Notes: a model not told the origin generated them from the sequence alone. Positions 29,984-39,201 are shown, counted from the first letter of the stretch. The stretch: DNA of 64,000 nucleotides from Boudabousia marimammalium (GCF_001936115.1 NZ_MPDM01000002.1:124001-188000); one strand, 5' to 3'. Program-made: numbers and translations.

Positions 29984-30661
29984 ATGGAAAATCAGATTAC
30001 AGACACCTGGTTGGTCATCCCGCTATATAACGAGGCAAGCGTTATTGGCGGCGTGATTCGGAACGCCGTAAAGACCTTTCCGAATATTGTTTGCATCGAT
30101 GACGGCTCCAAAGACGGATCCGGTCAAATTGCTTTAGAAGCCGGCGCGCACCTCATTACTCACCCGGTCAACCTAGGTCAAGGAGCGGCATTACAAACCG
30201 GCATCGATTTCGTAGTCAAGATGACTGACGCTAAATATTTGATTACTTTCGACGCTGACGGCCAACACCGGGTAGAGGACGCGCTCACCATGAGAAACCG
30301 CGCAGAAGCAGAAGACTTGGGTATCGTATTTGGTTCCCGCTTTCTAGGACAGCCCGTCGAATCAGGACTACTAAAACGCATCCTCTTGCCACTGGTCGCC
30401 CTCGTTTCCCGCTACCGTACCGGACTCAAACTAAGCGACGCACACAATGGCTTAAGGTTAATTCGTCGGGATGCCGCCAGCCAAATTAGACTTACCCAAA
30501 ACCGCATGGCCCATGCCTCTGAAATTATGAACCAGCTGGCAGGCACAAAACTGCCCTATGCCGAACAGTCCGTACATATTCTCTACACGGACTACTCCCG
30601 TTCCAAGGGGCAGTCGATGCTAAACTCAGTCAATATTTTAGTTGACTTGATTTTGAGGTGA
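29984..30661 (+). CDS. GT2 glycosyltransferase, polyprenyl-phosphate sugar synthase type
   Basis: 225 residues. The order WLVIPLYNEASVIGGVI, CIDDGSKDGSG, NLGQGAALQTGID and TFDADGQHRVED is the standard pattern of dolichyl/polyprenyl-phosphate hexosyltransferases. There is no C-terminal membrane pair; membrane contact is probably supplied by the downstream DUF2304 protein. The stop overlaps the ribosome binding site of that gene. It likely makes a lipid-phosphate-linked sugar used by membrane (GT-C type) transferases outside the cell, possibly the giant DUF6541-type proteins; that link is inference. The leader has only weak ribosome-binding sequence. Confidence 0.88.
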   Translation: MENQITDTWLVIPLYNEASVIGGVIRNAVKTFPNIVCIDDGSKDGSGQIALEAGAHLITHPVNLGQGAALQTGIDFVVKMTDAKYLITFDADGQHRVEDALTMRNRAEAEDLGIVFGSRFLGQPVESGLLKRILLPLVALVSRYRTGLKLSDAHNGLRLIRRDAASQIRLTQNRMAHASEIMNQLAGTKLPYAEQSVHILYTDYSRSKGQSMLNSVNILVDLILR

Positions 30662-30666
30662 ACAGC

Positions 30667-31080
30667 ATGACCCTAATTACTGCCCTCCCCCTCGAAATGG
30701 ATTTAGTGGATTTACTTATCAGCGGTCAATGGCTGATTAAGACACTGCTCGTGGTAATGATTTCAATTGCCGGCATATTCATGCTTCGTTCCTCTGATGG
30801 GGATAAAAGCCTAGCGGTACGCAGAATCGCCACCCTGCTGTTTATGCTATTTGCCATTATTGCCGTGCTGCAGCCACTGCTAGTGTCAAGAATTGCCTTC
30901 TACCTAGGAATCGGCCGCGGAGCCGACCTAGTTCTCTACATCTTGACGGTTGCTTTCTTCGCTAACCTAGTTACCAACTATCGCCGCACTATCTATCTAG
31001 AGCAAAAGAACACAGACATTGCCCGCTCCATTGCACTAAATAGCGTACAGTATCCTGAAGGCAGACACCCAGAGGCCTGA
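30667..31080 (+). CDS. DUF2304 small membrane protein
   Basis: 137 residues from ATG 30667, preferred over the in-frame GTG 30658 because GAGGTG lies at a proper distance before it and overlaps the preceding stop. Three hydrophobic segments (about 18-37, 50-70, 82-102) and a charged tail. The segment SSDGDKSLAVRRIATLLFM fits DUF2304 proteins, which regularly sit directly after polyprenyl-phosphate GT2 genes and are thought to anchor or assist them. A small inverted repeat (CCCAGAG/CTCTGGG) spans the stop codon. Confidence 0.85.
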   Translation: MTLITALPLEMDLVDLLISGQWLIKTLLVVMISIAGIFMLRSSDGDKSLAVRRIATLLFMLFAIIAVLQPLLVSRIAFYLGIGRGADLVLYILTVAFFANLVTNYRRTIYLEQKNTDIARSIALNSVQYPEGRHPEA

Positions 31081-31165
31081 AGCTCTGGGCACTAGCAACT
31101 GGATCTCGTATCACATCTCACTGACCCAACCCCAGCCAAATATCACATTTAAGTAAAGCACACGG

Positions 31166-31171
31166 TAGAAT
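31166..31171 (+). promoter_or_regulatory. -10 element for a leaderless LCP transcript
   Basis: TAGAAT lies exactly six bases before the GTG start at 31178, so transcription would begin at or next to the start codon. No ribosome binding site exists between them. The -35 region about 17 bases upstream is weak (TCACAT). Confidence 0.5.
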
Positions 31172-31177
31172 TGCCCT

Positions 31178-32344
31178 GTGCAATATTTGAAACCGCGTCA
31201 GCGCAAGAGAATAGTAAGACACTCAGACACCAACCGGAAATCATTCCGTTGGGGTAGAGCCCTCTTACTCGTTATCTTCGCCTTCATTCTGGCTACCTCA
31301 ACCGTGTTAGCATACAAGTATGTACAGCTACACTGGGCACTTCAAAAAGGCATCATTGATAACTCCCGCCTAATCGATCAGCCAACTTCCACGATTGAGA
31401 TTCCCTCGGACTCATACGAAGGCCGTGCTGTCAATATCCTCCTAATGGGCCGGGACAATATTGACGAAAATGGTAGGGTGCGTCCAGGTGACTCCGGTAT
31501 GGGCATGCGTAACGACACCACTATCATCATGCACATTTCAAAAGATCGGAAGCGCGTAGAACTCATCTCGATCCCCCGCGATGCCCTAGTCAAGCTACCC
31601 AGTTGCCGTCGTAGCGATGGCTCCACAGCGCCAGCAGAACGCGGAATGTTTAACTCAGCCTTCGCTCGCGGTGGCGCACACGGAGATATCGGCTCAGCCG
31701 CCGCCTGTGCCATTAACACCGTTCAGTCTATTTCCGGCATTCATATTGACGACTTCGTAGTAGTAGACTTTGCTGGATTCCGTGGCATGGTAGACGCCCT
31801 CGGTGGGGTGGAAATGTGCTTCGATAAACGCTACGCCGACCCGCACTACACGGGACTGGACGTGGGGCCCGGTTGCGTCAAAATGGACGGTCTCAAAGCT
31901 ACCAACTATGCCCGCGCGCGTCATCTCACGAACACTGACGGCTCTGATGTCTCCCGCATCGGGCGTCAGCAGCGCCTTTTGGGTGAGCTGATCTCAACTG
32001 CCTTACAGAAAGGCCTGTGGGTGCAAGCGGACTTTGCTCAGCAAGCGCTAGAGAACTCAAATATGTCCCCTCGCTTGGGCTCCGTCCCCACCCTGCTGGG
32101 TCTGGCCACTTCACTTAGCTCCATCAACCCGGAGCAGGTTGTCTTCACCACCGCTCCCTGGACTGAGGCTCCCTCCGACAGGAACCGCGTGGTGCTAACC
32201 CGGCAAGCTGAAAAGATTTGGGAGGCCCTCCAGGAAGATCAGCCTTTGCCTGACGGAATCGAGCGTAAGGATGTCCTCGGCAATATTCGATCCACTCAGA
32301 CCCCTGAGCAGCCAGCTAAGGCCCCCTCGACAGAATCTAACTAG
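31178..32344 (+). CDS. LCP (LytR-CpsA-Psr) family cell-wall glycopolymer ligase
   Basis: 388 residues starting at a GTG that seems leaderless. A basic cytoplasmic tail, one membrane segment at about 28-46, then the extracellular LCP domain with ILLMGRDN, MRNDTTIIMHI, ISIPRDALV and YARARH. The conserved Arg and Asp residues that grip the lipid pyrophosphate are present. LCP enzymes attach undecaprenyl-PP glycans to peptidoglycan. The location between glycan-synthesis genes supports that role. A second LCP gene follows after 32 bases with its own AAAGGAAG site. The tail (EQPAKAPSTE) is low complexity. Confidence 0.93.
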   Translation: MQYLKPRQRKRIVRHSDTNRKSFRWGRALLLVIFAFILATSTVLAYKYVQLHWALQKGIIDNSRLIDQPTSTIEIPSDSYEGRAVNILLMGRDNIDENGRVRPGDSGMGMRNDTTIIMHISKDRKRVELISIPRDALVKLPSCRRSDGSTAPAERGMFNSAFARGGAHGDIGSAAACAINTVQSISGIHIDDFVVVDFAGFRGMVDALGGVEMCFDKRYADPHYTGLDVGPGCVKMDGLKATNYARARHLTNTDGSDVSRIGRQQRLLGELISTALQKGLWVQADFAQQALENSNMSPRLGSVPTLLGLATSLSSINPEQVVFTTAPWTEAPSDRNRVVLTRQAEKIWEALQEDQPLPDGIERKDVLGNIRSTQTPEQPAKAPSTESN

Positions 32345-32376
32345 CGCGAAAAGCACCCAGCGAAAGGAAGCGACGC

Positions 32377-33699
32377 ATGGCACCAAATGAGGTTCCTTCT
32401 ATACCGCCAGCACGCAGACGTCGCCCTGACACGCCGCCTCAAGCTGGTGGACAACCGTCCTCAGTTCCCCCTCGTCGCTCTCATTCGCAGGGGCCGACGC
32501 AGCCCATCTCCCCCGCAAAGTCACCTGACGCCCAAATGCCCTTCAAACCGATTACGGTGCCGCCGCGCCAGAGCCGATCTCAGCAGCCCCCATCAACGGA
32601 GGGCGCTACTCCCCAGCCACAGCCGGTCGTGATTCCACCGAGAGCCCGACAGAGCGCCCCTGAAGCGGCAAGCATCCCCCCTAGTATTCGGCCAAGGACG
32701 CAAGGGGCGATCTCACCCCAGGGTCCATCCGTACCCCCAGAATCGCCTGCGAAAGCTCGAAAGAAGCGCAGGAAGTGGCCAATCGTGGTGACGGTGGTAG
32801 TGGCCGCACTGATTGGCTGGCCGGCTTTCCTTTACTCCAATGCCAGCTCCAAACTAGAGCATATTGAGGCACTCTCCGATGCTCCAGCCACCGCTGGCAC
32901 GACCTATCTGATTGCTGGCTCTGACCGGCGCGGAGACGAAGGTGGCATCGCAGCGGATGGAACCGAGGGCGAACGCACCGACTCAATGATTTTGATTCAT
33001 AAAGCCGACAATGGGGTAGTTTCAGTCGTTTCCCTACCTCGCGACGCCGATGTGAAGATCCCCGGGCATAAACACAATAAGCTCAATGCCGCTTTCTCCT
33101 ACGGGGGCGCTCCCCTGCTGGTATCCACCGTGGAGCAGCTCACCGGCATGAAAGTCGACCATTTCGCGATTGTGGGAATGGGTGGCGTCTCTCAGATTGT
33201 GGACGCCATTGGCGGAGTCAATCTTTGCCTTGACTATGACGTGAATGACCAAAACTCAGCGCTGAACTGGAAGAGCGGCTGCCACGACGTGGACGGCCCT
33301 ACCGCTTTGGCTTTCGCCCGGATGCGCTACGCGGACCCACGCGGCGATATTGGAAGACAAGAACGCCAACGCCAGGTTATTGCGCAGGTCGTGAAGAAAG
33401 CAACCAGCCCTAGCACGTTGATCAACCCGGCATCGCAGTACCGCCTCTCCGGTGCGGGCGCCCAAACTGTCCGTGTAGACCACTCCTCCGGGCTAATGGA
33501 TCTGGCGCATCTGGTATTCGCATACCGTTCCGCCTCGCAGGCAAATCTGCTGGGAACCCCGCCGATTAAGAACCTAAACTACCGTGCCGGGCATGGTTCC
33601 TCGGTACAGTTAGACCCCGAGCTGGCGCCCCAATTCTTCAAGAAAGTGAAGAACGGTAGCGTACAGCCCGGGGACTTCAATCAGTACACGGGAAAGTAA
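32377..33699 (+). CDS. LCP family ligase with proline-rich cytoplasmic arm
   Basis: 440 residues. The first about 130 residues are Pro/Gln/Arg/Ser-rich with repeats of the type PPRRSHSQ / PPRQSRSQ / PPRARQS, probably unstructured and cytoplasmic. One membrane helix lies at about 137-155 (KWPIVVTVVVAALIGWPAF). The outer LCP domain shows YLIAGSDRRGDEGG, ERTDSMILIH, VVSLPRDADV and LAFARMRYADPRGDIGRQ. It ends about 60 residues after the domain. The arm may bind a cytoplasmic partner. It converges on galE with a three-base gap. Confidence 0.93.
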   Translation: MAPNEVPSIPPARRRRPDTPPQAGGQPSSVPPRRSHSQGPTQPISPAKSPDAQMPFKPITVPPRQSRSQQPPSTEGATPQPQPVVIPPRARQSAPEAASIPPSIRPRTQGAISPQGPSVPPESPAKARKKRRKWPIVVTVVVAALIGWPAFLYSNASSKLEHIEALSDAPATAGTTYLIAGSDRRGDEGGIAADGTEGERTDSMILIHKADNGVVSVVSLPRDADVKIPGHKHNKLNAAFSYGGAPLLVSTVEQLTGMKVDHFAIVGMGGVSQIVDAIGGVNLCLDYDVNDQNSALNWKSGCHDVDGPTALAFARMRYADPRGDIGRQERQRQVIAQVVKKATSPSTLINPASQYRLSGAGAQTVRVDHSSGLMDLAHLVFAYRSASQANLLGTPPIKNLNYRAGHGSSVQLDPELAPQFFKKVKNGSVQPGDFNQYTGK

Positions 33700-33702
33700 C
33701 TG

Positions 33703-34689
33703 CTAGAGTTCAATCCGGTTCGGGCCTGCCTGCCAGGCTGACCAAGCGGATTCAATAATCTCCGGCAGATAATGCTGAGCCTTCCAGCCCAGAGTGACGC
33801 CAATCCGAGTCGGGTCACCAATCAGCTGCGGCGGATCTCCAGCACGACGGCCCTGAATCTCAGGCTCAAACCCAATGCCGGTAGTTTCACGGATCTGATC
33901 GATAACTTCCTTAACAGAGTTACCCTGACCTGTCCCCACATTGAACACATGGTGCTCCATGGTGGCGTCAGTGTTCAGATAGTCCAAAGCTGACAGGTGG
34001 GCTTTCGCCAAGTCCAGCACATGAATGTAATCGCGGATGCAAGTGCCATCAGGGGTCGGATAGTCGGTACCGAAAATCTTCGGGGAATCACCTTTCGCCA
34101 AGCGTTCCAAAACCATTGGAATCAAGTTCAAAGCAGCCGGGTCACCAAGGTCATCCCAGCCGGCACCGGCAACATTGAAGTAACGCAGACCGGCCCACCG
34201 CAAGCCCCAAGCACGCTCACAGTCAGCCATCATCCATTCCCCAATCAGCTTGGTTTCCCCATAAGGGTTGATCGGTTGCTTGATGATATCCTCATCCACG
34301 ACCTCAACCGGCGGCATGCCATAAACCGCGGCTGAGGAAGAGAAAATAATGTTCTTCACGCCGGCCTGCTCCATTGCGATAAGCATATTCGCCAAGCCGC
34401 CAACGTTTTGCTGGTAGTACCACATCGGCTTTTCAACCGATTCGCCTACCTGCTTACGGGCCGCGAAGTGAATGACGCCAGTGACGCCCAGATCCTCCAT
34501 GGCCTTAGTCAGAATTTTCACGGCATCAGGGCTAGCGCAATCCAACTGGATAAGCTGCGCGCCACCGATCCGATCGACAGTTCCATAACTCAAATCATCG
34601 ACCACTACGACTTCTTCGCCGCGTTCTTGGAGTAGTCGAACAACATGTGCACCAATATAGCCGGCCCCGCCGGCAACTAAAATACTCAT
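33703..34689 (-). CDS. galE: UDP-glucose 4-epimerase
   Basis: 328 residues, typical for GalE. The NAD site GGAGYIGAHVVRLL is at the N-terminus; the active-site pair is Tyr/Lys in NPYGETK with SSSAAVYG upstream. It interconverts UDP-glucose and UDP-galactose (possibly also the GlcNAc forms). It would supply UDP-Galp to the mutase Glf. GAGGG precedes the ATG. Its 3' end abuts the convergent LCP gene, so it closes the glycan locus. Confidence 0.96.
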   Translation of the reverse strand: MSILVAGGAGYIGAHVVRLLQERGEEVVVVDDLSYGTVDRIGGAQLIQLDCASPDAVKILTKAMEDLGVTGVIHFAARKQVGESVEKPMWYYQQNVGGLANMLIAMEQAGVKNIIFSSSAAVYGMPPVEVVDEDIIKQPINPYGETKLIGEWMMADCERAWGLRWAGLRYFNVAGAGWDDLGDPAALNLIPMVLERLAKGDSPKIFGTDYPTPDGTCIRDYIHVLDLAKAHLSALDYLNTDATMEHHVFNVGTGQGNSVKEVIDQIRETTGIGFEPEIQGRRAGDPPQLIGDPTRIGVTLGWKAQHYLPEIIESAWSAWQAGPNRIEL

Positions 34690-34754
34690 GCCCTCATTTT
34701 ACCAACTCTAGCGCTCAGACTGCTAGTCTCTACGGCCGAGAACTTAAAAGGGAA

Positions 34755-36065
34755 TCAGCTCATCCGGGAACGTCTACGGCCGACTGCGATAACTGCATCC
34801 CTTGGCGCTTCTTTGGTAAACGTCGCTGCCTGCAAAGAAATAGTGAAGACTGGAGGGCGCCGTCTTGTAAGCTCCAATGAACCACCATCAGAATGAATTA
34901 AGTCCTTGGCGATCCCCAATCCCAAGCCGGTTGATCCTTGACCGGAGAAACCCTTCTCGAATACCATCTCAGCGATTTCGTCGCTCATTCCCTCGCCCTC
35001 GTCAGCAACCTCAACGGTGAATCCGCCAGTGATTCCCCCTCGAGCGCTCACGCGGGTAGTCCCCTCGCCATATTTCAACGAGTTCTCCAGCAAAGTAGCC
35101 AAAACCTGACTCAAAGCAGCCGGAGTAGCCATCACGTTGCCGGTGGAATCATCCTGAAACAACAGTTCGCGACCCGCACGCTTAAACACCTCTTCCCACT
35201 CTTCCTGTAAGGGAGAGAAAATCTCCAAAATCGATAGGGACTGAGCAGTACCTCCGCGACGACTCTGCGCTTGAGACAGCAGCACGTCAATAATGTCTTT
35301 CAAACGCTCCACCTGGGAGATAGAAGCCTTCGCTCCCTCTATAATTTCCGGATCATCACTGAGGTACTCTAGCTCTTCCAGACGCAGCAGCAACGCAGTT
35401 AAGGGAGTGCGAATCTGATGGGAAACATCACGGGAGAACTGTCGTTCAGAAGCAATCCGCTCCGCCATTCTCTCAGAGCTGCGTTGCAGCTCAGCCTGCA
35501 CCAGATCAATCTCTTCAATCCCTGATTTATTTGGGGCCCCACGAAGCTGACCAGAGGAAATCTGCTCCGCCTGAGCAGCCAAAAACACCAAGGGCGCCGA
35601 AATCTCACGGGCTGCCTTTCGAGCAATCAAATAACCGATCACCAAAGCAACGGCAACCGTGATAGAAACCGCGAACAGCAGCTGAATAATCTTCCCCACC
35701 GTGTCCATAGCAGAACGCTCCACCACTAAATTAGTGAAAGGATCAATCCGGGCAATGGAAACCATTTTCAGACTATCTGGACTCTGCCCAACATGCACAT
35801 CTTTGCCGTTACGACGCTCCAGAGAAATGCTATCAAGGGGCGGATGAGAATCCGAAAGCCAAGTCTGTAAAACGATGTCGTCCTGCAGTTCCAAACCACC
35901 CCGCGAATTCGCGATACTCTTTGCAATGGTTGCGACCCGTGTATCGAAAGCAGCCTTATCGTTTTCCCACAGCATGAATGAACCCAGAATAGCTCCGGGC
36001 AGAGCAATCAGAAGGACTGCCACCATGACGGCAGTTACGGTGGCGCGAATAGACAGCTTATGCAT
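34755..36065 (-). CDS. Two-component sensor histidine kinase
   Basis: 436 residues. One membrane segment near 12-31, a short outer sensor domain, a second segment near 126-146, a HAMP-like linker, then the kinase core. His216 in FSRDVSHQIRTPLTA is the autophosphorylation site. The ATP-binding lobe has LLENSLKYG, DEGEGMSDEI and STGLGLGIAKDL. All motifs are intact. The gene starts 31 bases after the response-regulator stop and is its evident partner. No obvious ribosome binding site. Signal unknown. Confidence 0.94.
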   Translation of the reverse strand: MHKLSIRATVTAVMVAVLLIALPGAILGSFMLWENDKAAFDTRVATIAKSIANSRGGLELQDDIVLQTWLSDSHPPLDSISLERRNGKDVHVGQSPDSLKMVSIARIDPFTNLVVERSAMDTVGKIIQLLFAVSITVAVALVIGYLIARKAAREISAPLVFLAAQAEQISSGQLRGAPNKSGIEEIDLVQAELQRSSERMAERIASERQFSRDVSHQIRTPLTALLLRLEELEYLSDDPEIIEGAKASISQVERLKDIIDVLLSQAQSRRGGTAQSLSILEIFSPLQEEWEEVFKRAGRELLFQDDSTGNVMATPAALSQVLATLLENSLKYGEGTTRVSARGGITGGFTVEVADEGEGMSDEIAEMVFEKGFSGQGSTGLGLGIAKDLIHSDGGSLELTRRRPPVFTISLQAATFTKEAPRDAVIAVGRRRSRMS

Positions 36066-36096
36066 TGAGGTTTAAGCGCTCTACAAAGCGACAGTG

Positions 36097-36792
36097 TCAG
36101 GCGTCCGCAGCAGCTTCAAAACGGAAACCCATACCGCGCACTGTCGCAATATAGCGAGGATGCCCGGCATCGTCATCCAACTTTCGACGCAGCCAAGAAA
36201 TATGCATATCCAAGGTCTTAGAAGAACTATTCGGATCGGTACCCCAAACCTTACGCATCAAAGTCTCACGGGAAACCACATTGCCAGCTTCGCCGACTAG
36301 CGTTGCCAACAAATCAAACTCTTTAGCGGTCAGCTGGAGCTCTACCCCACTACGGAAGGCCCTATGTGCGGACAAATCTACCCGCACATCCTGCGCAGTC
36401 AAATCACTACTGGAGACACCCTCGGCAACTGAACGCCGCAACAAAGCACGCACACGAGCCATCAGCTCAGCCAATCGGAAAGGCTTAGTTACATAGTCAT
36501 CCGCACCAGCATCCAAGCCAACTACCATATCGACTTCTTCAGCCCGGGCGGTCAAGATTAGAATCGGCATCTGCAGCCCACGAGCCCGAATCCGGCGAGC
36601 CACATCCAGCCCCTCCATATCAGGTAACCCCAAGTCCAAAACGACAACATCACAGTTGTCAACAGCCTCCAAGGCGCCCGCGCCAGTTTCGTGGACTACA
36701 ACTTCGTAACCTTCACGCCCTAAGGCTCTTGCCAAGGGATCGCGGATGGCTGAATCATCCTCTACCAAAAGTACTTTACTCACAGAACCCAT
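36097..36792 (-). CDS. OmpR-family response regulator
   Basis: 231 residues. The receiver domain has the acidic pair ED at 11-12, the phosphoacceptor Asp53 in VVLDLGLPD, Thr81 and Lys103 (VTKPF). The C-terminal winged helix includes LTAKEFDLLATLVGEAGNVVSR and a DPNSSSKTLDMHISWLRRKL recognition segment. Start alternatives are ATG 36792 and GTG 36780. A TATGGT box lies five bases before the ATG, so the mRNA may be leaderless. Two CTTTAC repeats 11 bases apart in the promoter gap suggest self-regulation. Confidence 0.95.
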   Translation of the reverse strand: MGSVSKVLLVEDDSAIRDPLARALGREGYEVVVHETGAGALEAVDNCDVVVLDLGLPDMEGLDVARRIRARGLQMPILILTARAEEVDMVVGLDAGADDYVTKPFRLAELMARVRALLRRSVAEGVSSSDLTAQDVRVDLSAHRAFRSGVELQLTAKEFDLLATLVGEAGNVVSRETLMRKVWGTDPNSSSKTLDMHISWLRRKLDDDAGHPRYIATVRGMGFRFEAAADA

Positions 36793-36809
36793 GATAGACC
36801 ATAAACTTT

Positions 36810-36826
36810 CTTTACGCTAACTTTAC
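36810..36826 (-). promoter_or_regulatory. Direct-repeat pair, candidate response-regulator binding site
   Basis: CTTTAC occurs at 36810-36815 and again at 36821-36826 (GTAAAG on the minus strand), with 11-base periodicity as preferred by OmpR/PhoB-type tandem dimers. The site is in the 40-base gap directly upstream of the response-regulator gene. Confidence 0.45.
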
Positions 36827-36832
36827 TTACTA

Positions 36833-37915
36833 TTATTCCGCACTATTCCGCTTCAAAGCAAAGGTCGGCACCTCACCGAGGCCTTGCAATTCCACGGTTC
36901 CGCGCGGAGAAACCTCATACTTTTTACCCCAAGCGGCAGTCTTTATCAACTCGGCAGTGCCAGCATCGGTAAAAATTTCACCGTGTCCGGCTTGGTCAAC
37001 CAAACGGGAAGCCAAGTTTACGGGAGGACCAAACACGTCACCCGAACGAGACACCACAAAACCATCTACCAGTGACGCGCGCACCGGCAGCACTTCAGTC
37101 TCCTCCGCGAAACGCTCCACCAAAGCACACACCACATCCGTAGCAGTTTCCGCATCATCTGCAATGTAGAGGACAGCGTCACCAATCGTCTTGACGATAC
37201 GCGCACCACGGGAAGTAATCACGTCACGGGAAATATACTCAAATTTTTGAATCAATCGTGACAGTCCCGCGGCACCTAAATGCCTCGTCGTTGAAGTGTA
37301 AGAAACCATGTCAGCGAATCCCAAGGCTCGGCGCAGAGGATACTCATCCGGAGCAATCTCGTGACGATACCGCAAAGCGTACTGGTTAGCGGTCCGCTCC
37401 AACAGCTCACACATGTGCCTTCGCCACGCGTAAAGGGTTTGTTCCTCAAGCAACAGATAAATCCGCTGAATCTGATCCAAAGCCACCAAGCGGGCAGAGG
37501 TATCATCAATCGCGTGGGCGCGAATATTGGCCTCTACCAAGGTTTCCAGCTGCCATAAAGCCAACCGGTTTGCTGTCTGCGACTCTGCCCGAAGCAAAGA
37601 AATTAGAGCCGACCCATCCAGCTCACCGGAAGACACCAAAGTGTCACTGGCACGCAGAATCTGTACGTCTAGGTCTGTGAAAGTCACAGCATCTGCGTCA
37701 AGGTTACGAAAACCCATCGCCCGCCAGAAGTCCTTTGCGTCCTGCTCACTCACCCCGGCAAGCTCCGCCAGCTGGCTTTGCGTGTATTGAGGATTTCCCC
37801 CAATCATCCGCTTACGCAGCCGGTCAATAGTGGAGTCACGGATTTCATCCGACTCCGCACCAGCCCACCGATTAGAATCAAATTCGGGAACTTCCCTAGG
37901 GTTCATTTCGCTCAC
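36833..37915 (-). CDS. Class III adenylate cyclase with Rv1264-like regulatory domain
   Basis: 360 residues. The N-terminal about 190 residues are alpha-helical and match the autoinhibitory, pH-sensing domain known from Rv1264, with no membrane segment. The cyclase domain starts at ALGFADMV. Catalytic positions are all there: metal-binding Asp202 and Asp246, adenine-selecting Lys242 (KTIGDAV) and Asp293 (DVFGPPVN), and the transition-state pair Asn300 and Arg304. It therefore should be an active adenylate cyclase. It is divergent from maf, with only a short gap, and followed by the two-component genes. GTG 37915 is used as start, with ATG 37906 as an alternative. Confidence 0.93.
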   Translation of the reverse strand: MSEMNPREVPEFDSNRWAGAESDEIRDSTIDRLRKRMIGGNPQYTQSQLAELAGVSEQDAKDFWRAMGFRNLDADAVTFTDLDVQILRASDTLVSSGELDGSALISLLRAESQTANRLALWQLETLVEANIRAHAIDDTSARLVALDQIQRIYLLLEEQTLYAWRRHMCELLERTANQYALRYRHEIAPDEYPLRRALGFADMVSYTSTTRHLGAAGLSRLIQKFEYISRDVITSRGARIVKTIGDAVLYIADDAETATDVVCALVERFAEETEVLPVRASLVDGFVVSRSGDVFGPPVNLASRLVDQAGHGEIFTDAGTAELIKTAAWGKKYEVSPRGTVELQGLGEVPTFALKRNSAE

Positions 37916-37944
37916 TCTTATATCGTAGGACTAAAATGTATTTT

Positions 37945-38673
37945 ATGGCACAAAAAACACAGGGTTTGCAGATTACCACGATTTTGGCTTCACAGTCGCC
38001 TGCTCGACTTGAAACCTTAAGATCTGCTGGAATCGAGCCGCAAGTTAAAGTTTCTGAAGTGGACGAGGACGCCGTCCAAGCCGCCCACACCGGTGAATCC
38101 TACCCCGGTATCGTGATGGCGTTAGCCACAGCGAAAGCGCAAGAAGTCTACCGAGAACTAAAGCTAGCTGACAGCACCTCCCCAACTATTGTGATTGGTG
38201 CGGACACCATGCTGGAGATCGAGGGAGAACTGATCGGCAAACCGCACCGGAAAGAAATCGCCCGCCAGCGCTGGCAAGCCATGCGAAACAGCGAAGGTCA
38301 ACTACACACCGGCCATTGCGTTATTTTCAATCCCGCCCTGCTGCAACAGCTTAATCCCGCCGATGCGCCAGACGATGCAACAGTTTCACCCCACTATTTA
38401 CGCACCGTGGGAACTAACTTCGTGTCCATCTCTGCCACCGAAACCACCCTCGTCCATTTCGGAAACCCAACCGATGCGGACCTGGAGCGCTACCTGAACA
38501 CCCCGGAGCCCCTGCATGTGGCTGGTTCCTTCACCGTAGACGGCTTAGGTGGCGCCTTCATTGATCGGGTCGAGGGAGACTACCACTCAGTCGTCGGAAT
38601 ATCCCTCCCCCTCCTGCGGCGCATTCTCAACAGTGAAGGAGCCAACTGGACTGATCTCTGGACGGCAAACTAA
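37945..38673 (+). CDS. maf: Maf-family nucleotide pyrophosphatase
   Basis: 242 residues. The N-terminal ILASQSPARLETLRSAGI and the catalytic GADTMLEIEGELIGKP are classic Maf motifs; the last third carries AGSFTVDGLGGAFIDRVEGD. These enzymes hydrolyse modified or canonical nucleotides and are linked to septum formation. The start ATG 37945 is preferred over 37936 because TAAAAT stands seven bases before it (possible leaderless start). Neither start has a ribosome binding site. Lengthy insertion near 115-150 compared with the 190-200 aa minimum. Confidence 0.93.
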   Translation: MAQKTQGLQITTILASQSPARLETLRSAGIEPQVKVSEVDEDAVQAAHTGESYPGIVMALATAKAQEVYRELKLADSTSPTIVIGADTMLEIEGELIGKPHRKEIARQRWQAMRNSEGQLHTGHCVIFNPALLQQLNPADAPDDATVSPHYLRTVGTNFVSISATETTLVHFGNPTDADLERYLNTPEPLHVAGSFTVDGLGGAFIDRVEGDYHSVVGISLPLLRRILNSEGANWTDLWTAN

Positions 38674-38728
38674 AGGGGCCTACGGGCGCAAAGAGCGACC
38701 CGTCGACCCCAAATAGTTAACTACTCGG

Positions 38729-39076
38729 TTACTGGTAGTTGTTTTCGTCTTTCCAGTCCTGGTTTTGCGGCGGCAAAGCAGCGATCATCGGATCATCGAA
38801 ATCCAAAACCCCAGTCATGCTAGCCCCACCAGGTGATCCGATTTCGGAGAAAAACTCTGCGTTGGCGCGAGTGTAATCTTCCCACTTATCGGGGACATCA
38901 TCCTCATAGAAGATTGCTATAGTTGGACAGACCGGCTCACAAGCGCCACAGTCCACGCACTCATCAGGATGAATATATAGAGTGCGCTCACCTTCATAGA
39001 TGCAATCGACCGGACACTCCGCAACACAGGCCCTATCTTTCACATCGACGCAGGGCTGAGCAATCACATAAGTCAT
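38729..39076 (-). CDS. fdxA: 7Fe-type ferredoxin
   Basis: 115 residues. The cysteine pattern C9, C17, C21, C25 and C40-x2-C43-x2-C46-x3-C50 binds a [3Fe-4S] and a [4Fe-4S] cluster. The tail ([20 protein letters not shown]) matches actinobacterial FdxA. It donates electrons to metabolic redox enzymes. Ribosome binding site AGGAGGAA before the ATG. A weak hairpin lies around the stop codon. Confidence 0.95.
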   Translation of the reverse strand: MTYVIAQPCVDVKDRACVAECPVDCIYEGERTLYIHPDECVDCGACEPVCPTIAIFYEDDVPDKWEDYTRANAEFFSEIGSPGGASMTGVLDFDDPMIAALPPQNQDWKDENNYQ

Positions 39077-39201
39077 TTCTTCCTCCTGAGGATTCTCTGC
39101 TCATCATCTTACGCGGAAGGAATGCGGTTGGCTCACTGGCTCATTAGCTGCCAGCGATAGCGTTGCAAACCTCACGCGCGACTTGGAAAACAATCACGCC
39201 T

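Noticed and set aside
32387-32632. 81-codon frame inside the proline-rich LCP arm
   Set aside because: Alternate frame of a repetitive, GC-biased stretch; the LCP frame is clearly the coding one.
38674-38728. Possible bidirectional terminator between maf and fdxA
   Set aside because: Only short GGGG/CCCC and ACGGG/CCCGT pairs with a large internal loop and no T-run; too weak to call.
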